Shown in pieces: positions 35,348-43,405 of a DNA stretch of 64,000 nucleotides. The notes under the pieces were generated by a model that saw nothing but the letters and a program-made list of their open reading frames with translations, did not search any database and was not told the DNA's origin. Source of the DNA: Haloprofundus salinisoli (GTDB taxonomy: Archaea; Halobacteriota; Halobacteria; Halobacteriales; Haloferacaceae); NCBI RefSeq assembly GCF_020097815.1, contig NZ_CP083663.1, positions 1,116,001-1,180,000 of the forward strand, in the 5' to 3' direction. The position numbers and the translations under genes are program-made. Position 1 is the first letter of the stretch. Each line of letters begins with the position of its first letter.

Positions 35348-36034
35348 TCAGACGTACTCCACGGTGAGCGCGTAGTACGCACTCGGGCCGAACACGAGCG
35401 CCGCTGCGACGACGACCCACTCGTCGAGCGTCACGCCGAGCACGCTGCCGGCGGCGAGCAGACAGACGCCCGCGGCGACGCCGCCGAAGATCAACAGTCG
35501 GCGGGTCGACGGCGACGGAACGACGCCCTTACGAGCGGCGTACAGCGCGCCGGTGAGCGAGACGAGGAGCGCGTCCGCCGTCGCGTACAGCACGGTGTCG
35601 GCGAAGGAGCCGACCGCGAGAAGTCCGACGGCGAAGCCGAGACAGCCGAACGCGGTTCGTGCGGGCGAGAGCGGGTTCAGCGGCGACCCGTACCGAAGAT
35701 AGTAGGCAAGCGGCGGTAACAGCGCCAAAAGCGCCAGTAGCACGCCGAACGTGACTCCCGCCACCGGCGTCAACGCCCGAACGCCGCCCAGCGTCGCCTC
35801 ACCGAGGAGGACGAGGCCGACGAGCCCGCCGAGCGCGAGTACGGCCGTCGGCGGGAGGACGTTCGTCGGGTCCTCGTCGTGGACGACGGCGTAGGCGGCG
35901 AACGGGTAGCCGAGGGCGACGGCGGCGAGCGTCGACCGCAGCACGTCGCCGGAGAGGACGAGCGACGAGACGAGAAGCGACAGCGAGAGAAACGCCCCGG
36001 CGACGAGCGCGAACTCCGGGACGCGTCGGCTCAT
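35348..36034 (-). CDS. multi-helix membrane protein, unknown function
   Basis: The 228-residue protein (MSRRVPEFALVAGAFLSLSL) has about eight hydrophobic segments separated by very short loops, some with single His or Asp (AVVHDEDPTNVLPPTAVLAL). It is conserved-looking but carries no motif I recognise. ATG 36034 is used; an earlier in-frame start at 36106 would add 24 residues that do not look like part of the protein. It is transcribed convergently with the radical SAM gene and divergently from the TRAM gene. Confidence 0.65.
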   Translation of the reverse strand: MSRRVPEFALVAGAFLSLSLLVSSLVLSGDVLRSTLAAVALGYPFAAYAVVHDEDPTNVLPPTAVLALGGLVGLVLLGEATLGGVRALTPVAGVTFGVLLALLALLPPLAYYLRYGSPLNPLSPARTAFGCLGFAVGLLAVGSFADTVLYATADALLVSLTGALYAARKGVVPSPSTRRLLIFGGVAAGVCLLAAGSVLGVTLDEWVVVAAALVFGPSAYYALTVEYV

Positions 36035-36123
36035 GGGGCGGCGTTCGGTCGGAGCGGCAAAACGGGTTTCGACCCGGAGGGCGATACACAAGCGTTTAGA
36101 CCGCACCCTGAGTAGTTACGTCC

Positions 36124-36558
36124 ATGCCGGACTGTCCACTGGCCGACGAATGCCCGAGTTTTTCAGAGCGAATCCAAGGGATGGGATGTCAACACTACGG
36201 TGACCGCGGCGGGGCCGAGTGGTGCAACCATTACAGCATGCCCATCCGCGACCTGAAGCAACAACCCGTCAAACCCGGTGAGGAGGTCGTCGTCGAAGTG
36301 ACCGACATCCACGAGAGCGGCGCGGGCGTCGGGCGGACCGAAGACGGGTTCATCGTGTTCGTCGACGGGATTCTCCCCGACGCGCGAGCGCTGGTGAAGA
36401 TCACGAAGGTGAAATCGAGTCACGCCCGCGCCGACGAGGTGGAGCGACTCCCGATGGACCCCGAGGAGGAAGAGCCGGAGCCCGAACGGAGCGGCGACGA
36501 CGAGGGGCCGAAGCGGCCCACGGCGCTCGGCAGCCGCGACAACTTCTGGGGCTCGTAA
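36124..36558 (+). CDS. TRAM domain protein with N-terminal Cys cluster
   Basis: The 144-residue protein has Cys4, Cys10, Cys22 and Cys34 (MPDCPLADEC, GCQHYG, EWCNHY), which probably bind zinc. A TRAM domain follows (residues about 45-108: VKPGEEVVVEVTDIHESGAG, GFIVFVDGILPDA, KVKSSHARADEV), a beta-barrel that binds RNA in MiaB/TrmA-type enzymes. The C-terminal tail is acidic. The stand-alone TRAM plus Cys layout is common in haloarchaea and suggests an RNA-binding factor. Its target is unknown. Confidence 0.85.
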   Translation: MPDCPLADECPSFSERIQGMGCQHYGDRGGAEWCNHYSMPIRDLKQQPVKPGEEVVVEVTDIHESGAGVGRTEDGFIVFVDGILPDARALVKITKVKSSHARADEVERLPMDPEEEEPEPERSGDDEGPKRPTALGSRDNFWGS

Positions 36559-36648
36559 GCAGCGCTCGCCGCCGACGCGGCACCCACGGACAGTTCCGAC
36601 TTTCGGTTTTTCTGTACCCTTTTTCACGACGGCGTTCGACGCACGCGT

Positions 36649-37110
36649 ATGGACGAACAGGACGTGACCGAGATACTCCAACAGGCGGGCTTTGCGCCCG
36701 ACGAGAGCGTCCTGACGCAGCGACAGGCCGAGGTGCTCGCGCTCCGCGAGCGCGGCGTCCGCCAGTCCGACATCGCGGAGTTTCTCGGCACTTCGCGCGC
36801 GAACGTCTCCAGCATCGAAGCAAGCGCCCGCGACAACGTCGAGAAAGCCCGCGAGACGGTGGCGTTCGCCGAGGCGCTGACCGCCCCAGTCCGCGTGGAA
36901 GTCCCCGAAGGAACCGACCTCTACGACGTCCCGAAGCGGGTGTACGACGCCTGCGACGCCGCCGGCGTCAAGGTGAACCACACCGCACCGGATCTGATGA
37001 AGATCGTCAGCGACGCCGCGGGCGACGCCATCCGCGGGCGTGAGGTTCGAGTGCCGCTTCTCGTCGGCGTCACGAGCGAAGGCGCGGTTCGGGTTCGGCG
37101 GTCGGCGTAA
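36649..37110 (+). CDS. Tfx family DNA-binding protein
   Basis: The 153-residue protein has an N-terminal helix-turn-helix (LTQRQAEVLALRERGVRQSD, IAEFLGTSRANVSSIEASAR) and a C-terminal effector-like domain (VRVEVPEGTDLYDVPKRVYD, VNHTAPDLMKIVSDAAGDAI). This pattern matches Tfx, first described as a regulator of the molybdenum formylmethanofuran dehydrogenase operon in a methanogen. That operon is not expected in a haloarchaeon, so the target here must differ. No obvious target gene is adjacent. Confidence 0.85.
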   Translation: MDEQDVTEILQQAGFAPDESVLTQRQAEVLALRERGVRQSDIAEFLGTSRANVSSIEASARDNVEKARETVAFAEALTAPVRVEVPEGTDLYDVPKRVYDACDAAGVKVNHTAPDLMKIVSDAAGDAIRGREVRVPLLVGVTSEGAVRVRRSA

Positions 37111-37203
37111 GCGACCGAGAGACGAACGCGCGAAAACGGACGACACTCACGGGGGTTGCCGACTTAGGAGACGCTTTCTGTGTGGGGCCACCTCCCACAC
37201 AAC

Positions 37204-37989
37204 ATGGATCTCGGAGTATCCGGAGACGTAGCACTGCTGACGGCGAGTTCGAGCGGTCTCGGTAACGCGAGCGCCGAGTCGCTGGCGGCGGAGGGCGCAC
37301 ACGTGGTCATCTGCGGCCGCGACGAGGAGCGCCTCGACGCGGCGGCCGAGGAGCTCGACTCCGTCGGCGACGGCGACGTGCTCGCGGTGCCGACGGACCT
37401 CACCGACCGCGACGACGTCGCGGCGCTCGTGGAGGCGACCGTCGAGGAGTTCGGCCAACTGGACCACCTCGTCACCTCCGCGGGCGGTCCGCCGAGCGGC
37501 AGTTTCGACGACACGTCCGAGGAAGACTGGTACGACGCGTACGACCTGCTCGTGATGAGCGCCGTCTGGACCGTCAAGGAGGCCGAACCCCACCTGAAGG
37601 AGAGCGACGCGGGCACCATCACCTGCATCACCTCGACGAGCGTCCGCGAGGTCATCGACGACCTCATCCTCTCGAACAGTGTCCGCCGCGGCGTCATCGG
37701 CCTCGTCAAATCGCTCTCGCGGGAGCTCGCGCCGGACGTCCGAGTCAACGCCGTCTTGCCGGGCGCACACGAGACCTCGCGCGTCGAGGAACTGGTCGAA
37801 GACGCCGTCGAACGCGGCGACGTCGACAGCTACGAGGAGGGGCTGCAGGGCTGGTCCGACGGCATTCCGATGGGTCGCATCGGCAAGCCCGAGGAGTTGG
37901 GCGATACCGTCGCGTTCCTCGCCAGCGACCGCGCGAGTTTCGTCAACGGCGTCGCGCTCCCCGTCGACGGCGGAAAGATGCGCTCCTGA
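37204..37989 (+). CDS. atypical SDR family oxidoreductase
   Basis: The 261-residue protein has the Rossmann fold of short-chain dehydrogenases (MDLGVSGDVALLTASSSGLG) with a TGxxxGxG-like ASSSGLG turn at residues 14-20 and LVTSAGG (the NNAG position) near residue 90. The catalytic Ser is in CITSTS. The expected Tyr-x3-Lys is replaced by Ser157-NSV-Arg161 in LILSNSVRRGVIG, so normal hydride-transfer catalysis would not work as usual. A divergent bacterial and archaeal SDR subgroup shares this change. ATG 37204 follows a promoter-proximal leader. Confidence 0.9.
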   Translation: MDLGVSGDVALLTASSSGLGNASAESLAAEGAHVVICGRDEERLDAAAEELDSVGDGDVLAVPTDLTDRDDVAALVEATVEEFGQLDHLVTSAGGPPSGSFDDTSEEDWYDAYDLLVMSAVWTVKEAEPHLKESDAGTITCITSTSVREVIDDLILSNSVRRGVIGLVKSLSRELAPDVRVNAVLPGAHETSRVEELVEDAVERGDVDSYEEGLQGWSDGIPMGRIGKPEELGDTVAFLASDRASFVNGVALPVDGGKMRS

Positions 37990-38001
37990 GCGCTCCGAGC
38001 G

Positions 38002-39012
38002 TCAGAACCGCCCTTCTTCCTTCAACACCGAAACGACCTCCCGAACGCGCTGTGCCCTTCCCTTCGACACCACGAGCACCCGGTCGTCGTAGGCGACGAC
38101 GGCCAGTCCCTCCACACCCACCAAGGAGACGTGTTTGTCGTCGCTGGCGACGACGTTATCCGCGGCGTCGATGGCGAGGTAGTCACCGAGCGCGACGTTG
38201 CCGTCCTCGTCCGCGTCGAACACGCGCTCCAGGGCGTCCCACGACCCCAAGTCGTCCCAGTCGAAGGTGGCGGAGACGACGGCGGCGTGGTCGGTGCGTT
38301 CCATCACCGCGTAGTCGACGCTCACGTCGTCGACGGCGGCGAATCCCCCCGCTGCGTCGCCGTCGTCGAGCGCGTCGACGAGCGGCGCGAGTTCGGTGTC
38401 GCGGGCGGCGGTGAGGAACGCGTCGGGCGTCCACGCGAAGATACCCGCGTTCCATAGGTACCCCGCGTCGACGTACTCGGACGCGGTTTCGGCGTCGGGT
38501 TTCTCGTGAAACGCCGCGAGTTCGGCGTGCGGTTCGGGTTCTTCTCGCTTCTCGCCGGGTTCGATGTAGCCGTACCCCGTGTCGGGGCGCGTCGGTTCGA
38601 CGCCGAAGGTGACGAGCGCGCCCGTCTCGGCGGCGACGCGAGCACCCGCGCGGGCGACGGATTCGAAGTTTCCGGAAACCGTGTGGTCGCTCGGGAGCAC
38701 GAGCACGACGCAGTCGCCGACTTCCTCGCGGATTCGGTGGGTTGCGTACGTCAGCGCCGGGCCGGTGTCCTTCCCCTCGGGTTCGACGAGGACCGTCGCC
38801 TCGGGGGCGTGCTCGGGAATTTCGTCGGCGAAGTCGGCGCGGGTACAGACGAATAGGTCGTCGGCGAAACTCGCGCGTTCGGCCGTCTGCGAGAGCAGCG
38901 AGTCGTCGCCGGTCACGGAGAGAAACTGCTTGGGGCGGTGGCTCCGGCTGGCGGGATACAGTCGGGTGCCGGTGCCGCCTGCGAGCACGAGCGCGACGAG
39001 CGGTCTGTCCAT
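38002..39012 (-). CDS. mannose-1-phosphate guanylyltransferase
   Basis: The 336-residue nucleotidyltransferase makes GDP-mannose, used in protein glycosylation. It starts MDRPLVALVLAGGTGTRLYP with the Rossmann-like nucleotide-binding LAGGTGTRL. It continues SRSHRPKQFLSVTGDDSLLS (the ManC substrate motif), VEPEGKDTGPALTYATHR and SATFDWDDLGSWDALERVF (the conserved DWxDLGSW-like strand). No C-terminal isomerase domain is fused. It is the only sugar nucleotide gene seen in the window. Confidence 0.93.
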   Translation of the reverse strand: MDRPLVALVLAGGTGTRLYPASRSHRPKQFLSVTGDDSLLSQTAERASFADDLFVCTRADFADEIPEHAPEATVLVEPEGKDTGPALTYATHRIREEVGDCVVLVLPSDHTVSGNFESVARAGARVAAETGALVTFGVEPTRPDTGYGYIEPGEKREEPEPHAELAAFHEKPDAETASEYVDAGYLWNAGIFAWTPDAFLTAARDTELAPLVDALDDGDAAGGFAAVDDVSVDYAVMERTDHAAVVSATFDWDDLGSWDALERVFDADEDGNVALGDYLAIDAADNVVASDDKHVSLVGVEGLAVVAYDDRVLVVSKGRAQRVREVVSVLKEEGRF

Positions 39013-39065
39013 GGGCTACGGACTCGGGCGGGGAGCAAAACTACCGGGGAGTCGAGCGACAGAAC

Positions 39066-39347
39066 TCACCACGTCTCGACGACGCCCGCGCGGACGTCTT
39101 CGGCACAGCCCTGACAGTCGGGGTGGTCGGCGTCGAAACAGGAGGGTCGACCCTCGTCGTCGATGCCGACGGCTCTCCGCTCGGCGTAGCGGCGGCAGAC
39201 GAGTTTGGCACGGCCCTCCTCGTCGACGGGGAGCGCGTCGGGGACGCCGCCGGACTGTCCCTCGCGGTAGGCGCGTTTCGACTCGGCCCACTGCCGACCC
39301 GCCTTGCGGAACGTCTGCCGGACGAATCGTTCGAGGCGCGGGTCCAT
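39066..39347 (-). CDS. small Cys-rich conserved protein (DUF7091-like)
   Basis: The 93-residue protein begins MDPRLERFVRQTFRKAGRQW. Its C-terminal half has CRRYAERRAVGID and PSCFDADHPDCQGCAEDVRA, so four Cys could bind a metal. ATG 39347 is chosen since the residues before it are not protein-like. The family (recalled as DUF7091) occurs widely in haloarchaea with no known function. It lies upstream and divergent from the RPA operon. Confidence 0.72.
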   Translation of the reverse strand: MDPRLERFVRQTFRKAGRQWAESKRAYREGQSGGVPDALPVDEEGRAKLVCRRYAERRAVGIDDEGRPSCFDADHPDCQGCAEDVRAGVVETW

Positions 39348-39554
39348 GCGCTCGGATTGCGGCCGAGCGGTAATAATCCTCGTGGAGTCGATGCGTTCAC
39401 TTTCGCTCGTCGAACGGACGACCGGCGATTGTCGGCAAAAGTACCCGCCAAAACGGCCGAATTCGAGCGCCCAGCGTGTCAGACGCGCGTCCGACGCAGA
39501 GCGGCGAGAGAAGCCGCCAACCACCGGTCTTCACTTTCATTGCGGTGCCGGAAC

Positions 39555-39562
39555 TTTTTATA
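39555..39562 (+). promoter_or_regulatory. TATA-like box of the RPA operon
   Basis: TTTTTATA lies in the divergent gap. Its centre is 26 bases before ATG 39584, which begins a short leader ORF, and not before the rpa3 ATG (39625). The transcript therefore probably begins at the leader ORF. Confidence 0.55.
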
Positions 39563-39583
39563 CCAGTAGGAGCCAACGGGCGT

Positions 39584-39628
39584 ATGCCTCTCATAGAAAA
39601 CCAGAGAAGAGGCAGTGAGACCACATGA
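39584..39628 (+). CDS. 14-codon leader ORF coupled to rpa3
   Basis: The peptide is MPLIENQRRGSETT. Its TGA overlaps the ATG of the RPA gene by four bases (ATGA at 39625-39628). A TATA-like box 26 bases upstream places the transcript start at its ATG, so it would be read as a leaderless ORF and hand ribosomes to the RPA gene. A weak Shine-Dalgarno-like GAGGCAGTGAG lies before the RPA ATG. Whether the peptide itself matters, or only translation through it, cannot be told. Confidence 0.45.
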   Translation: MPLIENQRRGSETT

Positions 39629-40560
39629 CAGATTTGCGTACACACGCAGCGGAGATTGCGGAACAGTTCTCGGACCACCTCGACGTGGACGAAGACGACA
39701 TCGAAGAGCGACTGGACAACCTCGTCAACGAGTACAAGGTCCCCGTGGACGAAGCGCGACGGAGCGTCGTCAACCACTACCTCGACGAGGCGGGACTCGA
39801 ACGCGACGCGATTCGCTCCGGCGGCGGCGGGAGCCAGGCCGTCCAGGTGTCGGACATCGACGAGGACGAGCAGTGGGTCGACCTCACGGTCAAACTCGTC
39901 GAACTGTGGGAGCCGCGCAGCGACTCCATCTCGCAGGTCGGCCTGCTGGGCGACGAGTCCGGCACCATCAAGTTCGTCTCGTTCACCACGTCAGAGCTTC
40001 CGGAACTGGAGGAAGGAGCGGTGTACTCGCTTCAGAACGTCGTCACCGACGAGTACCAGGGTCGGTACTCGGTGAAGCTCAACCGGACGACGACCATCAC
40101 CGAACTCGACGAGGAGATCGAAGTGGGCGACGACTCGGTGAGCGTCGAGGGCGCCTTCGTCGACATCCAGAGCGGGTCGGGACTCATCAAGCGCTGCCCC
40201 GAGGAGGGCTGCACGCGCGTGCTCCAGAACGGCCGGTGTTCGGAGCACGGTAACGTCGAAGGCGAGTTCGACCTGCGCATCAAGGGCGTCCTCGACGACG
40301 GCAACGAAGTCCAGGAGATCATCTTCAACAAGGAGATGACCGAGGAACTCACCGGCATCGCGCTGGAGGAGGCCAAACAGATGGCGATGGACGCGCTCGA
40401 CACGACCATCGTCGCCGACGAGATGGCCGAGGACGTGCTCGGACGCTACTACCGCGTCTCCGGGCCGACGCTCGGGCGCTACGTGCTCGTCAACGAGTTC
40501 GAACAGCTCACCGGTCCGGTCGACGCCGAGGCCGTGCTCATCAAAGCGAGGTCGATGTAA
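39625..40560 (+). CDS. rpa3: single-stranded DNA-binding protein, RPA large-type subunit (Rpa3-like)
   Basis: The 311-residue protein binds ssDNA during replication and repair. An N-terminal helical part (MTDLRTHAAEIAEQFSDHLD) is followed by an OB-fold (VKLVELWEPRSDSISQVGLL, IKFVSFTTSELPELEEGAVY). A zinc motif comes next (CPEEGCTRVLQNGRCSEHG, with a CX4C-x8-CX2H pattern), then a second helical region ending in ITTKARSM-like KARSM. Length and the downstream partner match Haloferax Rpa3, not the longer Rpa1. It is followed one base later by its partner gene. Confidence 0.9.
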   Translation: MTDLRTHAAEIAEQFSDHLDVDEDDIEERLDNLVNEYKVPVDEARRSVVNHYLDEAGLERDAIRSGGGGSQAVQVSDIDEDEQWVDLTVKLVELWEPRSDSISQVGLLGDESGTIKFVSFTTSELPELEEGAVYSLQNVVTDEYQGRYSVKLNRTTTITELDEEIEVGDDSVSVEGAFVDIQSGSGLIKRCPEEGCTRVLQNGRCSEHGNVEGEFDLRIKGVLDDGNEVQEIIFNKEMTEELTGIALEEAKQMAMDALDTTIVADEMAEDVLGRYYRVSGPTLGRYVLVNEFEQLTGPVDAEAVLIKARSM

Positions 40561-40561
40561 C

Positions 40562-41155
40562 ATGAGTCAATCCGCACCCACCCGCGAAGTCGCCCGACGC
40601 GTCTTCGCCCAAGAGTTCAACGACGCTGCATACACGTTCAAAGAGTCCGACGACGAGCGCGCGCCCGTCTACCTGCTTCTGCCCTCGGGCGCGCAGGCGA
40701 ACCGCGTGTTCCTCGTCGGCACGCTGACCGAGAAAGAAGACGTCGGCGAGGACAACGAGTACTGGCGGGGCCGTATCGTCGACCCCACCGGGACGTTCTT
40801 CGTCTACGCCGGGCAGTACCAGCCCGAAGCCGCGAGCACGCTCCGCGACCTCGACGCGCCCGCGTACGTCTCCATCGTCGGCAAACCGCGGACGTACGAG
40901 ACCGACGACGGGACAGTGAACGTCTCGGTCCGTCCCGAGTCCATCAGCGAAGTCGACGCCGCGACGCGCGACCGCTGGGTCGTCGAAACCGCAGAGCGCA
41001 CGCTCGAGCGCGTCGAGCGCTTTGAGGAGGAAGGCAACGAGTACGGCCGGATGGCCCGCGAGCAGTACGACCTCCCGGTCGACAGCTACCGCCAGACCGC
41101 CATCGCCGCGCTCCAGAGCCTCGAGACGACCGACGAACTGGAAGCCGAAGCGTAA
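40562..41155 (+). CDS. rpap3: RPA-associated protein (Rpap3-like)
   Basis: The 197-residue partner begins MSQSAPTREVARRVFAQEFN. It has an OB-like core with RGRIVDPTGTFFVYAGQY and YVSIVGKPRTYETDDGT, then a helical C-terminus with EYGRMAREQYDLPVDSYRQT. This matches the COG3390 family always encoded next to RPA in haloarchaea. The gene starts one base after the RPA stop codon, so the two are co-expressed. It probably forms a complex with Rpa3 in ssDNA handling. Confidence 0.9.
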   Translation: MSQSAPTREVARRVFAQEFNDAAYTFKESDDERAPVYLLLPSGAQANRVFLVGTLTEKEDVGEDNEYWRGRIVDPTGTFFVYAGQYQPEAASTLRDLDAPAYVSIVGKPRTYETDDGTVNVSVRPESISEVDAATRDRWVVETAERTLERVERFEEEGNEYGRMAREQYDLPVDSYRQTAIAALQSLETTDELEAEA

Positions 41156-41428
41156 TCGCCTAGTCGCCTAGTCGGCTGCCATCGCAAGCGACACACCACC
41201 GACCACGCTCCGGACCGAGTGCGCGCACGCATTCCCCCGGCGCGTCCGGTTCGGAGCCGCGGTCGTAACGCGGTGGTCCGGTCGGACTGGAACCTGACGA
41301 GGAAGTCGCACGGAGAGCGACGGCTACGAAGAGGATCGACGACAGAACGCCGCCCGGCACGGCGCGAACGGAAACGCGTCGGGTGTTGCAGCACCCGGAC
41401 GCCGGGCATCCCTACCACGGAAAGCCCA

Positions 41429-41650
41429 GTGAGCACTGATTGCCCACTCTCACAAGAAGCTACGGAAAGCGAGCACCGAACACAGAACGTCACCGGACCG
41501 CACCGCGCCTACGACGACCACGGCCGCCTCGACCATCGCTACTGGCGGTGCGAGCGTTGCGGGTTCGAGAGTGTCGACCCCCGACTCCGCGGCGGTTGTT
41601 TCCGCTGCACCGCGGCGCAGGCGGACGAGGGAGGCGGCGATGCCGACTGA
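41429..41650 (+). CDS. small zinc-ribbon-like protein
   Basis: The 73-residue protein starts with GTG (MSTDCPLSQEATESEHRTQN). The C-terminal YWRCERCGFESVDPRLRGGC with FRCTAA contains a CX2C...CX2C ribbon. The upstream open frame is not protein-like, so the GTG is chosen. It overlaps the next gene by 11 bases. The family is not recognised. A compact zinc finger without enzyme motifs suggests a nucleic-acid or protein adaptor, but this is a guess. Confidence 0.6.
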   Translation: MSTDCPLSQEATESEHRTQNVTGPHRAYDDHGRLDHRYWRCERCGFESVDPRLRGGCFRCTAAQADEGGGDAD

Positions 41651-41852
41651 CCGCGACTCGCCGAGCGCCGACTGGCGGCGCGTGTACGAGGCGATGGGCG
41701 TCGACGACGAGGAGGAGAACGCCGAAGAACGCCTCGACGACGCGCGAATCGACGCCTACGCGGAGGAGGCCGACTCGAAGGAGTCCAACGGCGACGAAGC
41801 GACCCCGCCCGAGTCCGAGAACGGGCCGACCCGTCGGGAAGGCCACGCCTGA
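41640..41852 (+). CDS. small acidic protein overlapping the zinc-ribbon gene
   Basis: The 70-residue protein (MPTDRDSPSADWRRVYEAMG) is rich in Glu, Asp, Ala and Ser and has no hydrophobic core beyond DWRRVYEAMGVDD. It starts 11 bases inside the preceding gene and is in a different frame. No family is recognised. The strong overlap suggests co-translation with the zinc-ribbon protein. A disordered haloadaptive protein is likely. Confidence 0.5.
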   Translation: MPTDRDSPSADWRRVYEAMGVDDEEENAEERLDDARIDAYAEEADSKESNGDEATPPESENGPTRREGHA

Positions 41853-41952
41853 GTCGGAGCCCACACCTGACCCGACGGCGTCGCAATCCGGTCCCTGCTG
41901 ACCGCCGGCCCCGCCACTGATACGCCCCGCGACCGTATCCTCCACAGCCGCC

Positions 41953-43305
41953 ATGCGAGAGCCGCCAGCTACGCCCGCCGTCGATTCGCCCGAACCCTCC
42001 GAGTACGACACCGTCGTCGACGCCGTCGACGCGGGGGCCGACCCAGACGGTGAGAGACCGTTCGACGTTGCGCCGCACCTCGACGACGACACGCTCGTCC
42101 GCTTTTCGCCCGGCACGTACCTGCTCGAACCAGTTTCGAAGCAAGGACTTTCGAACGCGGCGCTGTACGCACCCGACGGCGCGACGCTCGTCTCGAACGG
42201 CGCGGGTCTCCACGACGTGATTCAGCTCCGCGACGCCAGCGATGTCCACGTAGAGGGGTTCGGACTCGAACAGAGTGCAGAGAACCCCGCGCGGACGAAA
42301 CTCGTCGTCGACGGCGGGACGAACTGTCTGCGCGACTACCGCGTCGTCGGCGCGTACGACCCAAACGACTACTCGGGAGACAGTCGCTCCGGCGATCAGA
42401 CGCGGAATCAAGCCGTACTCCTCGAATGTGCCGGCGAGTCGACCGAACTGCTGGTCGAGCGCGTGGACCTGCGCGACGGCGGGACGGCGTCGGCCGTCTT
42501 CGTCGACCCGACGCTCGAAGCGAGCGACGACTTCCGGCCCGGCGGCACCGTCGCGTTCGTCGACTGCCGGGTGGAGGGATGGACCGAAGGGCTGTATGCC
42601 AGCGCCCACGCCGGACCGCTCGTCGTCCGCGGCGGGCGGTACGCGAACAGCAACATCGCGCAGGTTCGGACGGGCGGACCGAACGCGCTGGTCGAGAACG
42701 TCGAGGTGGCGCTCGACGACCCGGCGGCGGTTCCGGACGAGTCGACGACGCGAGGCATCTGGGCGCGCGAAGGCGAGTTCACGCGCGTCGTCGACTGCGA
42801 CGTGCTCGTCGGCGACGCGTTCAGTGACGGAGAAAGGAAGTCAGACGCCGTACCGAGCGTCTCGGGTGCCATCGTCCACGGCGCGAAAGCGGGTCGACTC
42901 CGCGTCGAAGAAACGAACGTCTGCGTCGACGCCGACGGTGTCAACGCGGTGCGGTCGCTGGCGGCGAAAGACGGGCAGTTCTACGCACCGTCGATGGTCG
43001 AGCGCGGCGAGACGGTCGACTCGTCGACGCTCGACCGGCGACTCGAACTCGTCGGCGTAACGGTTCACGGCGACGCGACGGGGGTCGGGACGTTCGGCCG
43101 GATGGCCGTCGACGTGCGGAACCGGCGACACGATTCGACGCTCCGAGACTGTGAGATTCGACAACCGGGACCCGGGCGCGACGGAGTGCGCGTCGTCGCC
43201 TCCGACCGCGTCAGCGTCGTCGATTCCGTCGTCGACGTGACCGGCGTGCAGTTCGACGTCGACGACCGCAGTGCGGAGACGTTCACACGGTCTGGCACGG
43301 GGTGA
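41953..43305 (+). CDS. right-handed parallel beta-helix protein
   Basis: The 450-residue protein has repeating short beta segments with Asp/Gly turns (DVIQLRDASDVHVEGFGLEQ, LLVERVDLRDGGTASAVFVD, LVVRGGRYANSNIAQVRTGG, GRLRVEETNVCVDADGVNAV). This is the coil pattern of pectate-lyase-like beta-helices. The first 20 residues (MREPPATPAVDSPEPSEYDT) are not a signal peptide, so it appears cytoplasmic. No catalytic residues are obvious. It could be a structural or carbohydrate-related protein. The neighbours give no clue. Confidence 0.75.
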   Translation: MREPPATPAVDSPEPSEYDTVVDAVDAGADPDGERPFDVAPHLDDDTLVRFSPGTYLLEPVSKQGLSNAALYAPDGATLVSNGAGLHDVIQLRDASDVHVEGFGLEQSAENPARTKLVVDGGTNCLRDYRVVGAYDPNDYSGDSRSGDQTRNQAVLLECAGESTELLVERVDLRDGGTASAVFVDPTLEASDDFRPGGTVAFVDCRVEGWTEGLYASAHAGPLVVRGGRYANSNIAQVRTGGPNALVENVEVALDDPAAVPDESTTRGIWAREGEFTRVVDCDVLVGDAFSDGERKSDAVPSVSGAIVHGAKAGRLRVEETNVCVDADGVNAVRSLAAKDGQFYAPSMVERGETVDSSTLDRRLELVGVTVHGDATGVGTFGRMAVDVRNRRHDSTLRDCEIRQPGPGRDGVRVVASDRVSVVDSVVDVTGVQFDVDDRSAETFTRSGTG

Positions 43306-43405
43306 CGAGTAGTCGACGACAGGGTTCGGAACGTGACGTACAGCCGAACGGACTGGTTACTCGTCTGACGAACGATTAAGTATCACGAAGCCCCAACCTC
43401 AGAAC

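Noticed and set aside
41160-41360. Possible 66-residue minus-strand ORF ending CVACDGSRLGD in the rpap3 to zinc-ribbon gap.
   Set aside because: It has a CX2C pair, but no promoter, no conserved-looking family and a low-complexity middle. I could not support it as a gene.
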